From contig LFRX01000043.1 in NCBI GenBank assembly GCA_001512985.1, forward strand, positions 14,925 to 28,778: a stretch of 13,854 nt of DNA, read 5' to 3'. Position 1 is the first letter of the stretch, and each line of letters starts with the position of its first letter. Positions 7,706 to 13,854 of the stretch are shown piece after piece. The position numbers and the translations under genes are program-made. This DNA comes from Acholeplasmatales bacterium DTU056. Its GTDB lineage: Bacteria; Bacillota_I; Bacilli_A; ML615J-28; CAG-698. The notes under the pieces are model-generated. The model searched no databases, was not told the origin of the DNA, and saw only the letters and a program-made list of their open reading frames with translations.

Positions 7706-7734
7706 TTGACAGAAAAAAATAAATATGATAAAAT
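7706..7734 (+). promoter_or_regulatory. Strong promoter of the degV/fakB-ACP unit
   Basis: Perfect TTGACA (7706-7711), a 17-bp spacer and TAAAAT (7729-7734) preceded by TG-A give a near-consensus sigma-A promoter with extended -10. Transcription should start near 7741, inside the operator array. Confidence 0.88.
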
Positions 7735-7737
7735 TAG

Positions 7738-7774
7738 TTTGAATTTCAAAATATTTGATATTCAAAATATTTGA
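7738..7774. promoter_or_regulatory. FabT-type operator array: five alternating half-sites at 8-bp spacing
   Basis: Half-sites TTTGA (7738), TCAAA (7746), TTTGA (7754), TCAAA (7762) and TTTGA (7770) repeat exactly every 8 bp. They make two complete TTTGA-N3-TCAAA palindromes (7738-7750 and 7754-7766) plus a spare half. TTTGA-N3-TCAAA is the core geometry of the FabT operator known from streptococci. The array covers the predicted transcription start, so bound regulator should repress. A FabT-like gene lies about 1.2 kb downstream. The pattern is directly visible; the regulator match is inference. Confidence 0.75.
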
Positions 7775-7786
7775 AAACTGAATTAG

Positions 7787-7795
7787 AAAGAGGGG
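7787..7795 (+). promoter_or_regulatory. Ribosome-binding site that fixes the degV start
   Basis: AAAGAGGGG ends 5 nt before the ATG at 7801. An in-frame TTG at 7771 would add ten residues, but it has no such site and lies inside the operator array, so the ATG is preferred. Confidence 0.8.
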
Positions 7796-7800
7796 TAGTG

Positions 7801-8655
7801 ATGAAAAAAAGTAAAATTGCTATTTTAACGGATAGCTCATCATCAATTTATTCGATGGAACATAATTACGAACATTTATTTATGTTAGACTTACCATGTT
7901 TTATTGGTGATAGAGTATTTACAAACTTTATGAAAAATAAAGATGAAGAATTTTATGAAGCGTTACGGAATTCTAATGAAATAGCTAAAACATCACAAGC
8001 TTCTATTGGAGAAATTTTGCAAATGTATGAGCAGTTAAAAGAATTAGGATATGAAGAAGTTATTTATTTACCAATTTCTAAGGAAATAAGTGGCTCATAT
8101 GGAAATGCAATTCAAGCCAAAGAATTAGTTGAAGGTATTGCTGTCCATGTCGTGGACACCAAGCGCACAGTCTCAATTCTTGGTGCAATGGCGCTAGAAG
8201 CTGCTCGGATGGCAAGTGAAGGGTATACTTCAGAAGAAATAATTAATAGAATGTATTATATGCGTGATGGCAGTACTTATTATTTTACAGTTAATGATTT
8301 AACACCACTTGTTAAAAATGGGCGATTATCAAATGCCAAAAGTTTCGTTGCCAATATTTTAAAAATTAAGCCAATTATTCAATTAACACCAGAAGGAAAA
8401 ATTACCGGGGTAGAAAATGTTAGAACTTTCAAAAAGGCTTTAGATCGTATGATTGAATTGGTTAATGAACAAGTTAACCATAAAACAGGACATATTCATA
8501 TTGCCTTTGCAACTGAGGATGAGAATCTAGAACTTTTCAAAGAAAAAGTTCATGAAAAGTTTCCACATTTACCAATAAAAGTTTTTAAAATCCCAGCAAC
8601 TGTTGTTGCCCATACTGGTTTATCCGCATTAGGCGTAGGGTATGTTAATTATTAA
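7801..8655 (+). CDS. DegV family protein, likely fatty-acid-binding subunit FakB
   Basis: DegV/FakB proteins bind a fatty acid and present its carboxylate to the kinase FakA, making acyl-phosphate from exogenous fatty acids for phospholipid synthesis. The 284 residues (from the ATG at 7801) match the usual length. Visible motifs are TDSSSS at 10-15, TSQAS at 64-68 (family S-Q-P-S, carboxylate pocket), SKEISGSY at 93-100, VHVVDTKR, the PLVKNGRLS segment with ILKIKPII after it, and the closing HTGLSALGVGYV with His271. It heads a unit with an acyl carrier protein 25 nt downstream, and its promoter carries a FabT-type operator array, all consistent with lipid metabolism. Which fatty acid it prefers cannot be inferred. 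No fakA is in the window. Confidence 0.92.
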   Translation: MKKSKIAILTDSSSSIYSMEHNYEHLFMLDLPCFIGDRVFTNFMKNKDEEFYEALRNSNEIAKTSQASIGEILQMYEQLKELGYEEVIYLPISKEISGSYGNAIQAKELVEGIAVHVVDTKRTVSILGAMALEAARMASEGYTSEEIINRMYYMRDGSTYYFTVNDLTPLVKNGRLSNAKSFVANILKIKPIIQLTPEGKITGVENVRTFKKALDRMIELVNEQVNHKTGHIHIAFATEDENLELFKEKVHEKFPHLPIKVFKIPATVVAHTGLSALGVGYVNY

Positions 8656-8680
8656 TATATAATAAGAAAGGGAGATTGCG

Positions 8681-8905
8681 ATGTTAGAAAAAATTGCACA
8701 AATAATTAAACGGGAAATGGATTTAAAGGATATTGAGATTACCCGTGAGACAAAAATTATTGAAGATTTAGGGGCGGATTCATTAGATGCTGTTGAGTTA
8801 ATTATGACCTTAGAAGATGAATTTGGGGTTACTGTGAGTGATGAAGTAGCCCAAAACTTTAAAACTGTTGGAGATATTATTGATTTTTTAGAAAGTAATC
8901 AGTAA
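8681..8905 (+). CDS. Acyl carrier protein (first of two in the window)
   Basis: This small acidic four-helix protein carries acyl chains on 4'-phosphopantetheine. The 74 residues are standard length, and the attachment site is Ser34 in DLGADSLDAVELIM. The C-terminal helices (FGVTVSDEVAQNFKTVGDIIDFL) are typical. AAAGGGAGA precedes the ATG. It lies 25 nt after degV with no terminator or promoter between, so it should share the FabT-type-controlled transcript. A second, clearly different ACP starts at 13742, so this copy may be the specialised one, as AcpB is in Enterococcus faecalis, where an auxiliary ACP supports repression by exogenous fatty acids through FabT. That role is inference from context. 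Confidence 0.95.
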   Translation: MLEKIAQIIKREMDLKDIEITRETKIIEDLGADSLDAVELIMTLEDEFGVTVSDEVAQNFKTVGDIIDFLESNQ

Positions 8906-8924
8906 GTATTACCTCTCCAAGACC

Positions 8925-8953
8925 TTGAAAACTTTGAAAAAACATGTTAAAAT
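8925..8953 (+). promoter_or_regulatory. Promoter of the fabT-like gene
   Basis: TTGAAA (8925-8930), a 17-bp spacer and TAAAAT (8948-8953) preceded by TG-T form a good promoter 35 bp before the start codon. No full TTTGA-N3-TCAAA operator is present, only a lone TTTGA half-site at 8933 in the spacer. Autoregulation by the same site is therefore not evident. Confidence 0.78.
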
Positions 8954-8988
8954 AAATTGCTAAGTATTAGATAAAGTAGGAGCGGGTT

Positions 8989-9534
8989 ATGAAAGATTAC
9001 GATGGTTTAGTCAAAAGTATTGGGGAGTCATTTTTTGAATTTCAATCAAAGTTGCAATTTTTTGAACGAGAATACTTACGAAAATATGGAATTACCGATG
9101 TAACTCCGACTGAAGTAAAAGTACTATATATTATTGGACTTTCTAATACGAAATCAATGACGGAGATTGCTGAGGAGTTGAAGATTACCCGCGGAACTTT
9201 ATCGATAACGATTGATAGTCTAGTAAAAAAAGGTTATGTGATTCGTACTCGCCATAAACAAGACCGCCGTGTTGTAATAGTTTATTTAACGAAAAAAAGT
9301 TTGGATATTGTCCGTCATTATGGTAAGTTTTATTATGCGTTACTTACTAGCCTAATGAATGAATTAAGCGACGATAAAAAATATGTAGTTGAAGAAATTT
9401 TAGAGAAATTAAATAAGATTATTGAGACGGACTTTTATGAAGGTATTGAGTACGAAAATACGGAACTAAATAACGGGGAAAGTGAAAATGATAATAGTAT
9501 GGAGATAGAAGATCTGCTAAATTTTCAAGAATAA
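8989..9534 (+). CDS. MarR-family regulator resembling FabT, with an acidic C-terminal extension
   Basis: This is a winged-helix MarR regulator whose DNA-binding region closely resembles streptococcal FabT, the repressor of fatty-acid synthesis that uses long-chain acyl-ACP as co-repressor. Residues 56-101 carry the helix-turn-helix (SMTEIAEELKITRGTLSITI), the recognition-helix end DSLVKKGYV, and the wing RTRHKQDRRVVIVYLTKKS. FabT is about 145-150 residues; this protein has 181. Residues 146-181 form a tail with 13 Asp/Glu and no Lys, Arg or His, ending MEIEDLLNFQE. The start ATG follows GTAGGAGCGGG. It has its own promoter after the ACP gene and a terminator at its end. The FabT-type operator array before degV is the obvious nearby target. 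MarR membership is certain; FabT orthology is likely. Confidence 0.9.
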   Translation: MKDYDGLVKSIGESFFEFQSKLQFFEREYLRKYGITDVTPTEVKVLYIIGLSNTKSMTEIAEELKITRGTLSITIDSLVKKGYVIRTRHKQDRRVVIVYLTKKSLDIVRHYGKFYYALLTSLMNELSDDKKYVVEEILEKLNKIIETDFYEGIEYENTELNNGESENDNSMEIEDLLNFQE

Positions 9535-9557
9535 AAAGAGCTTTTTAGCTCTTTTTA
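9533..9557 (+). terminator. Rho-independent terminator after the fabT-like gene
   Basis: AAAAAGAGCT (9533-9542) pairs with AGCTCTTTTT (9547-9556) around a TTTT loop. The right arm supplies the U-tract, and the stem overlaps the stop codon. Confidence 0.85.
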
Positions 9558-9585
9558 TTTTGTTTAGAAAGAAGGTAAAATTAAT

Positions 9586-9614
9586 TTGAGTTTTCAATAT
9601 AAAAGTGTTATAAT
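9586..9614 (+). promoter_or_regulatory. Promoter of tex
   Basis: TTGAGT (9586-9591), a 17-bp spacer and perfect TATAAT (9609-9614) with TG-T just upstream lie 36 bp before the tex start codon. Confidence 0.85.
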
Positions 9615-9650
9615 ATGAGTTGTGTGTGAAAAGTAAGGAGTGTTAAAGAT

Positions 9651-11876
9651 ATGACTGAGAACAATTACATTAATGAACAATTATTGAAGCAAATTTCTGC
9701 TGAACAAAATGTTAAAATTTCTCAAATCAAAGAAGTTTTAAAATTACTTAATGAAGGAGCAACTGTTCCATTTATCGCTCGTTATCGAAAAGAACAAACT
9801 GGCGGACTTGATGAAGAGCAAATTCGGGCTATTTGGCAACAATGGGACTATGGACAAAAACTTGCAGAACGCAAAGAAGATGTAATGCGTTTAATTGAAG
9901 AAAAAGGAAAATTAACTCCTGAAATTAAACAAGCAATTTTGGATGCTACAAAACTATCCGAAATTGAAGATATTTACCGTCCATTCCGTGAGAAAAAGAA
10001 AACCCGAGCAACTGAAGCCAAACGTAAAGGACTTGAACCGCTTGCGGAATATTTACTTTCTTTCCCAACAGAAGGAGATGTTTTCGAAGAAGCTCGTAAA
10101 TATGTTACTAAAGAAATTACTGAAGAACTTGAAAAAGAAGGCTTAGTTGTTAAAGATGAAAATGAAGCTTTGCAAGGTGCGAAAGATATTATTGCGGAAA
10201 TTATTTCGGATGAACCTAAATATCGTAAATGGATTCGCCGTCATTTCGAATTAAAAGGAATGATGACTTCGGAAGTTAAGGCTCCAGAATTAGATGAAAA
10301 ACGTGTATATGAAATGTATTATAATTATTCTGAGCCAGTTCGTTTTATTAAATTACACCGTGTTTTAGCTATGAATCGCGGTGAATCAGAAAAAGTCTTA
10401 AGAGTTTCTATCCAAGAAGATGTTGATTACGTATTAAATTATTTAAAACGTCAAGTTATTAAGAATGAAAATTCTATTACTGCAAATTTAGTATATGAAG
10501 CTATTGAAGATAGTTATAAACGTCTAATTCGTTCTTCAATTGAACGAGAAATTAGAGCGTTATTAAAAGAAAAAGCTGAAGACCAAGCAATTAAAGTCTT
10601 CATGGAAAACTTACGTAGATATTTATTGACACCGCCACTAAAAGGAAAAATTGTTCTTGGTGTCGACCCAGCATATCGTACTGGTTGTAAAATGGCGGTA
10701 GTTGATCAAACAGGAAAAGTTTTAGATAAAAATGTTATGTATCCACATCAATTATATCCAGGAGAAAATGTTCCTGAAGAACGTGTTAAACAAGCTGAAC
10801 AAATTTTAATTGATTTAATTAATAAATACCAAGTCGAAGTAATTGCAATTGGAAACGGAACTGCAAGCCGAGAAACCGAAAGTTTTATTGCCCAAACGTT
10901 GAAAAAAATTAATCGTGAAGTGTTTTATATTATCGTAAACGAAGCCGGTGCTTCAGTATATTCAGCTTCTGATTTGGCTCGTGAAGAATTCCCAGATTAT
11001 GAAGTTGAAGAACGTTCAGCTGTATCAATTGCAAGACGTTTACAAGATCCGCTTGCGGAATTAGTAAAAATCGATCCAAAATCAATTGGTGTTGGACAAT
11101 ATCAATACGATGTTTCTCAAGCAAAATTAAGTGAATCATTAGACTTCGTCGTTTCTACATGTGTTAATAGTGTTGGTGTTGACTTAAATACAGCTTCTGT
11201 GGCTTTATTACAACGTGTATCAGGATTAAATGCCAAAACAGCGAAAAGCATTGTTGAACATCGCGAAAAACATGGTCGCTTCCAATCTCGTAAAGATTTT
11301 AATGGTGTAAAAGGTATTGGTGAGAAAACATACGAACAATGTATCGGATTCTTACGTATTAGTGATGGTGAAGAAAAACTAGATATGACTGCTATTCACC
11401 CAGAAAGTTATCCGATTGCGGAAGAGATATTGAAACGTTTAGGTTGCACTAAAGATGATCTTGGAAGTAAAAAATTAATTGAAGCGGTAAAAAATTGTGA
11501 CCGTGAAAAATTAAAAGAGGGTTTAGAGGTCGGCGATTATACATTTAATGATATTTTAGATGCGTTAGTTGCTCCACTTCGTGACCCACGAGATAGTTTT
11601 GATAAACCGATTTTACGTAGTGATGTTTTAAAACTAGAAGACTTAAAAGTTGGTATGGAATTACAAGGAACAGTCCGTAATGTTGTTGACTTTGGTGTTT
11701 TTGTTGACTGTGGGGTAAAAGAAGATGGATTAGTACACATCTCCCGTATCAGTAAAGAATACATTAAACATCCATTAGATGTGGTAAGTGTTGGAGACAT
11801 CGTAAAAGTGTGGGTTGTCTCAGTCAATGTTGCAAAAGGGCGCTTAGAGTTAACAATGATTCCACCACAAGAATAA
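9651..11876 (+). CDS. tex: Tex family transcription accessory protein (S1 RNA-binding)
   Basis: Tex is a conserved cytosolic nucleic-acid-binding protein related to eukaryotic Spt6, linked to transcription and, in some species, toxin expression and stress. The 741 residues are near full length and the domain order is standard. The N-terminal helical region contains VPFIARYRKEQTGGLDEEQ. The YqgF/RNase H-like domain opens with VLGVDPAYRTG (Asp339). The helix-hairpin-helix region (about 510-570) holds LNTASVALLQRVSGL and GVKGIGEKTYEQC. The C-terminal S1 domain (about 666-740) contains GTVRNVVDFGVFVDCG and GLVHISRIS. The ATG follows AAGGAGTG. It is monocistronic between its own promoter and terminator, and codon use looks like its neighbours'. 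Confidence 0.97.
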   Translation: MTENNYINEQLLKQISAEQNVKISQIKEVLKLLNEGATVPFIARYRKEQTGGLDEEQIRAIWQQWDYGQKLAERKEDVMRLIEEKGKLTPEIKQAILDATKLSEIEDIYRPFREKKKTRATEAKRKGLEPLAEYLLSFPTEGDVFEEARKYVTKEITEELEKEGLVVKDENEALQGAKDIIAEIISDEPKYRKWIRRHFELKGMMTSEVKAPELDEKRVYEMYYNYSEPVRFIKLHRVLAMNRGESEKVLRVSIQEDVDYVLNYLKRQVIKNENSITANLVYEAIEDSYKRLIRSSIEREIRALLKEKAEDQAIKVFMENLRRYLLTPPLKGKIVLGVDPAYRTGCKMAVVDQTGKVLDKNVMYPHQLYPGENVPEERVKQAEQILIDLINKYQVEVIAIGNGTASRETESFIAQTLKKINREVFYIIVNEAGASVYSASDLAREEFPDYEVEERSAVSIARRLQDPLAELVKIDPKSIGVGQYQYDVSQAKLSESLDFVVSTCVNSVGVDLNTASVALLQRVSGLNAKTAKSIVEHREKHGRFQSRKDFNGVKGIGEKTYEQCIGFLRISDGEEKLDMTAIHPESYPIAEEILKRLGCTKDDLGSKKLIEAVKNCDREKLKEGLEVGDYTFNDILDALVAPLRDPRDSFDKPILRSDVLKLEDLKVGMELQGTVRNVVDFGVFVDCGVKEDGLVHISRISKEYIKHPLDVVSVGDIVKVWVVSVNVAKGRLELTMIPPQE

Positions 11877-11893
11877 TTAGAATATTTGTAATT

Positions 11894-11930
11894 AATAGAA
11901 ATGTTGATTTACCGCAACATTTCTATTTTT
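11894..11930 (+). terminator. Rho-independent terminator after tex
   Basis: A 13-bp perfect stem (11894-11906 with 11915-11927, core GAAATGTTG/CAACATTTC) and an 8-base loop are followed by T-rich sequence. The T-run abuts the next promoter region. Confidence 0.88.
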
Positions 11931-11945
11931 ATTTATTCTAAAATA

Positions 11946-11954
11946 TGATACAAT
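11946..11954 (+). promoter_or_regulatory. Putative extended -10 promoter of the nucleotidyltransferase-fold/lipid kinase unit
   Basis: TG-A-TACAAT lies 22 bp before the start codon. The -35 position (11926-11931) is TTTTTA and poor, so this is likely a modest promoter. Confidence 0.5.
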
Positions 11955-11976
11955 AATGTAAAGTAGGTGATAACAA

Positions 11977-12744
11977 ATGAACCAAAAAATCGCAATTGAA
12001 GCAATTTGTAAGACAATTATTGGTGATAAAAACGTAGAAGCGATTTTTGTTCAAGGAGAATTAGCAGAAGAATATTTTGATGAACATTCTATAATTGACC
12101 TGTATTTAGTAGTTGAACGATCTAAAATGGATTATGTTTTAGACAAGCGTTATGAATATTTGGAATCATATAAACAAATCATTCATCACTTTTTTGTCTT
12201 TTTCTCTTGCCCGCAAATCGTTGCTATTTATGAAGATGGACTTAGAATAAATTTATATATTTCTACTCTAGAAAATCTACAAGTATATGGTAAAATGGTA
12301 ATTATTTATGACCCTAAAAATGTTTTAGATAATTTTCCTTGTAAAAATTACAGTTTATTACCTAAAGAAGCTGGCGAATACTTTAATACATTTAATTACA
12401 CTTTGCTCGACTTCATTTCCGCATATCTCCGTAACGATATTCCTTATGCATTTCGCCTAGCAAGTCATTTGTTTAGTGATATAAGTACTATTTTTCGTAT
12501 AATTAGTGATCCTAATAATGCCAAACTAGGATTAAAAGGATTATATAAAGTATTAGATCGTGATTTAAAAGAAAAAATATATGAGATTATGAAAGAATTT
12601 AGTTATGATAATTTATTACAAACGGTTCTTTTGATGGTTTCAATTATTGATAGTTTAATTATGAGAATGCCATTAGAAATTGCCCAATATATCAATTATG
12701 ATTTCCATGTTATTTGTAAAAAGAAATTGTTATCGATTGTATAA
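11977..12744 (+). CDS. Nucleotidyltransferase-fold protein with degenerate catalytic motif
   Basis: I do not recognise a named gene. The first 120 residues resemble the Pol-beta/aminoglycoside-adenylyltransferase-like nucleotidyltransferase fold. VEAIFVQGELAEEYFDEHS (20-38) stands where active enzymes have the hG[GS] turn, followed by IIDLYLVVE (39-47) in place of DxD. YEDGLRINLYIST (85-97) aligns with the family's Y.DG.R.DL.I.T segment. Gly27 is kept, but the next residue is Glu rather than Ser; the first Asp of SDID is Ile39 while Asp41 remains; the third acid is Asn92. At least two of three metal-binding carboxylates thus appear lost, so catalysis is doubtful. The rest (about 125-255) looks helical, with hydrophobic stretches but no clear membrane segment. 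AGTAGGTGA precedes the ATG. A DagK-type lipid kinase starts 15 nt downstream, so the two are probably co-transcribed. Its job is unknown. Confidence 0.85.
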   Translation: MNQKIAIEAICKTIIGDKNVEAIFVQGELAEEYFDEHSIIDLYLVVERSKMDYVLDKRYEYLESYKQIIHHFFVFFSCPQIVAIYEDGLRINLYISTLENLQVYGKMVIIYDPKNVLDNFPCKNYSLLPKEAGEYFNTFNYTLLDFISAYLRNDIPYAFRLASHLFSDISTIFRIISDPNNAKLGLKGLYKVLDRDLKEKIYEIMKEFSYDNLLQTVLLMVSIIDSLIMRMPLEIAQYINYDFHVICKKKLLSIV

Positions 12745-12759
12745 ATAGGAGTAGGTATT

Positions 12760-13674
12760 ATGAAACATGTTTTTATTATTAATCCCAAAGCTGGTGCTCG
12801 TGATATTAGTGAATATTTGATAAACACAATAAAAAATATATTCTCGAATCGTCAAGAAGACTATCATATTCATATTACTACAGGAGAAAATGATGCTCGA
12901 GATTTTGCTAAAATTTATTGTCTTGATCATCCAAATGAACATAAACGTTTTTATAGTTGTGGTGGGGACGGAACATTAAATGAAGTATTAAATGGAATTG
13001 TTGAATTTGATAATGTAAGTTTAACGGCTTATCCTTGCGGTTCTGGTAATGATTTTGTCAAAAACTTTGGAGAAATTGAAGATTTCTTAAATTTAGAAAA
13101 TTTAATCGATGGTTCTCCTCAAAAAGTTGATGTGATAGAATTTAACGGCCGCTATGCATTAAATATTTGCAATTTAGGATTTGATGGTGAAGTAGCATAT
13201 AACTTTAATAAGTTTAAAAGAATTCGCAATATTAAAGGAAAAATAGCTTACATTTTAGCAGTAGTTTATAGCTTGTTTTCAAAAATGAGTCATAAAGTTC
13301 AAATCTCTACTGAAGATGGTGTCTTTTATGATGGTAAAATCCTTCTTGCCGCAATCGCCAATGGCATTTGTTATGGTGGAGGATTTTATTGTGCTCCGCT
13401 AGCTAAAGTCGATGATGGACTTATTGATTTAATAGTAGTAAAAAAAGTTTCACGGTTTACTTTTATTAAATTTGTTAAATACTATAAACGAGGAGTACAT
13501 TTGGAACATCCCAAACTAGCTAAATATATTATTCATAAAAAATGCAAGCAAGTAAATTTTGTTAGTCAAAAAGAATTGAGTGTAAGTTTTGATGGCGAAG
13601 TTATTAAAACTAATAAATTAAATTTCTCGATAATTCCTAATAAAATTGCCTTTGTTATTCCTAAGGCAAAATAA
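12760..13674 (+). CDS. DagK/YegS-family lipid kinase (diacylglycerol kinase catalytic domain)
   Basis: The family phosphorylates diacylglycerol or related lipids at the inner membrane face, returning diacylglycerol released by envelope synthesis to phosphatidic acid (DgkB role). The 304 residues are full length. The N-terminal INPKAG is at 7-12, the nucleotide-binding GGDGTLNE at 68-75, and PCGSGNDF at 92-99. The C-terminal beta-sandwich domain has LNICNLGFDGEV and GGGFYCAPLAKVDDGLIDL, whose Asp residues match the structural-metal and catalytic sites of DgkB. GGAGTAGG precedes the ATG. It follows the degenerate nucleotidyltransferase gene by 15 nt. No hairpin terminator is visible after it, so some read-through into the second ACP gene is possible. 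DgkB, YegS and BmrU-like functions cannot be separated by eye. Confidence 0.93.
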   Translation: MKHVFIINPKAGARDISEYLINTIKNIFSNRQEDYHIHITTGENDARDFAKIYCLDHPNEHKRFYSCGGDGTLNEVLNGIVEFDNVSLTAYPCGSGNDFVKNFGEIEDFLNLENLIDGSPQKVDVIEFNGRYALNICNLGFDGEVAYNFNKFKRIRNIKGKIAYILAVVYSLFSKMSHKVQISTEDGVFYDGKILLAAIANGICYGGGFYCAPLAKVDDGLIDLIVVKKVSRFTFIKFVKYYKRGVHLEHPKLAKYIIHKKCKQVNFVSQKELSVSFDGEVIKTNKLNFSIIPNKIAFVIPKAK

Positions 13675-13685
13675 CTTAAAATTCC

Positions 13686-13714
13686 TTGACAAAATATAAC
13701 CTATCATTTATAAT
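13686..13714 (+). promoter_or_regulatory. Consensus promoter of the second acyl carrier protein
   Basis: Perfect TTGACA (13686-13691), a 17-bp spacer and perfect TATAAT (13709-13714) lie 27 bp before the start codon. This is the best promoter match in the window. No TTTGA-N3-TCAAA site is present. Confidence 0.92.
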
Positions 13715-13741
13715 GCTTTTGTAAAAAGGAGGACATTTACT

Positions 13742-13854
13742 ATGATCGTAGAAAAAGTTATTGATATCGTTTCGAAAGAATTAGACATTAATAAAGATAA
13801 AATTAAATTAGAGTCTAGACTTGCGGAAGATTTAGGAGCTGATTCATTAGATGC
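13742..13854 (+). CDS. Acyl carrier protein (second copy), 3' end outside window
   Basis: The N-terminal 37 codons plus two bases are visible. The frame opens MIVEKVIDIVSKELDI and reaches the phosphopantetheine site DLGADSLDA with Ser35 just before the edge. AAAGGAGGA (13725-13733) is a near-perfect ribosome-binding site, and the promoter is consensus, so expression should be high. This fits the main fatty-acid-synthesis ACP, in contrast to the copy at 8681 under a FabT-type operator. The two share the DSL region but differ over most of helix I. What follows (for example fab genes or rnc) lies outside the window. Confidence 0.93.
   Translation, partial: MIVEKVIDIVSKELDINKDKIKLESRLAEDLGADSLD

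Noticed and set aside
7771..7800. N-terminal extension of the DegV protein from a TTG at 7771
   Set aside because: It has no ribosome-binding site and lies inside the operator array; the ATG at 7801 has a good site and gives the normal family length.
8933..8945. FabT-type operator in the promoter of the fabT-like gene
   Set aside because: Only one TTTGA half-site is present; the facing sequence is not TCAAA.
9585..9597. TTTGA...TTCAA near the tex promoter as another FabT-type operator
   Set aside because: The inverted repeat is TTGA-N4-TCAA, so the spacer differs from the 3-bp spacing of the array; it is mostly explained by the -35 element.
11537..11827. Open frame on the minus strand inside tex, and similar short frames at 9943-10146 and 10930-11139
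   Set aside because: All lie within the conserved Tex coding region; composition is a by-product of its codons.
12730..12942. Open frame on the minus strand across the junction of the nucleotidyltransferase-fold gene and the lipid kinase
   Set aside because: It overlaps two good plus-strand genes and shows no protein motif or start signal.
1..13854. CRISPR array, insertion sequence, prophage or RNA genes
   Set aside because: No spaced direct-repeat series, transposase, integrase, tRNA-like cloverleaf or rRNA sequence was seen on either strand.

Overview
The window is compact, AT-rich bacterial chromosome. Gram-positive-style Shine-Dalgarno sequences, sigma-A-type promoters with frequent extended -10 elements, short U-tailed hairpin terminators and tryptophan read from TGG suggest a low-GC Bacillota (Bacilli-like) organism using the standard code. 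A class A penicillin-binding protein shows that it makes peptidoglycan, so it is not a wall-less Mollicute, although some proteins look as divergent as those of Erysipelotrichia or Mollicutes-related lineages. The lineage is an inference. No phage, transposon, CRISPR array, tRNA or rRNA gene was seen.

Layout. Positions 1-1794 (minus) hold a class A penicillin-binding protein whose 3' end lies outside the window. Positions 1910-3154 (minus) hold a tight two-gene unit: a divergent GcvT/YgfZ-like folate-fold protein and a 111-residue protein resembling only the C-terminal part of a thioredoxin-reductase-type flavoprotein. Positions 3278-5622 (plus) hold ychF and cinA, ending at a bidirectional terminator shared with the convergent ung (5655-6317, minus). 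An iron-type alcohol dehydrogenase (6496-7671) follows behind two AT-rich palindromes.

The best-supported regulatory unit is at 7706-9534. A near-consensus promoter is followed by five alternating half-sites (TTTGA / TCAAA) at exact 8-bp spacing, matching the geometry of FabT operators. It drives a DegV/FakB-type fatty-acid-binding protein and an acyl carrier protein. A FabT-like MarR regulator follows from its own promoter. This looks like a locus for taking up exogenous fatty acids and sensing them through acyl-ACP. Downstream are tex (9651-11876), a nucleotidyltransferase-fold protein with apparently damaged catalytic carboxylates (11977-12744), a DagK/YegS lipid kinase (12760-13674), and a second acyl carrier protein (13742 to the edge) with a strong promoter and no FabT-type site. 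Lipid metabolism therefore recurs through the right half.

The main points to follow up are the FabT half-site array with its FakB-ACP-FabT cassette, the GcvT-like plus mini-flavoprotein pair, and the degenerate nucleotidyltransferase linked to the lipid kinase. All family assignments come from motifs recognised by eye; no database search was run.
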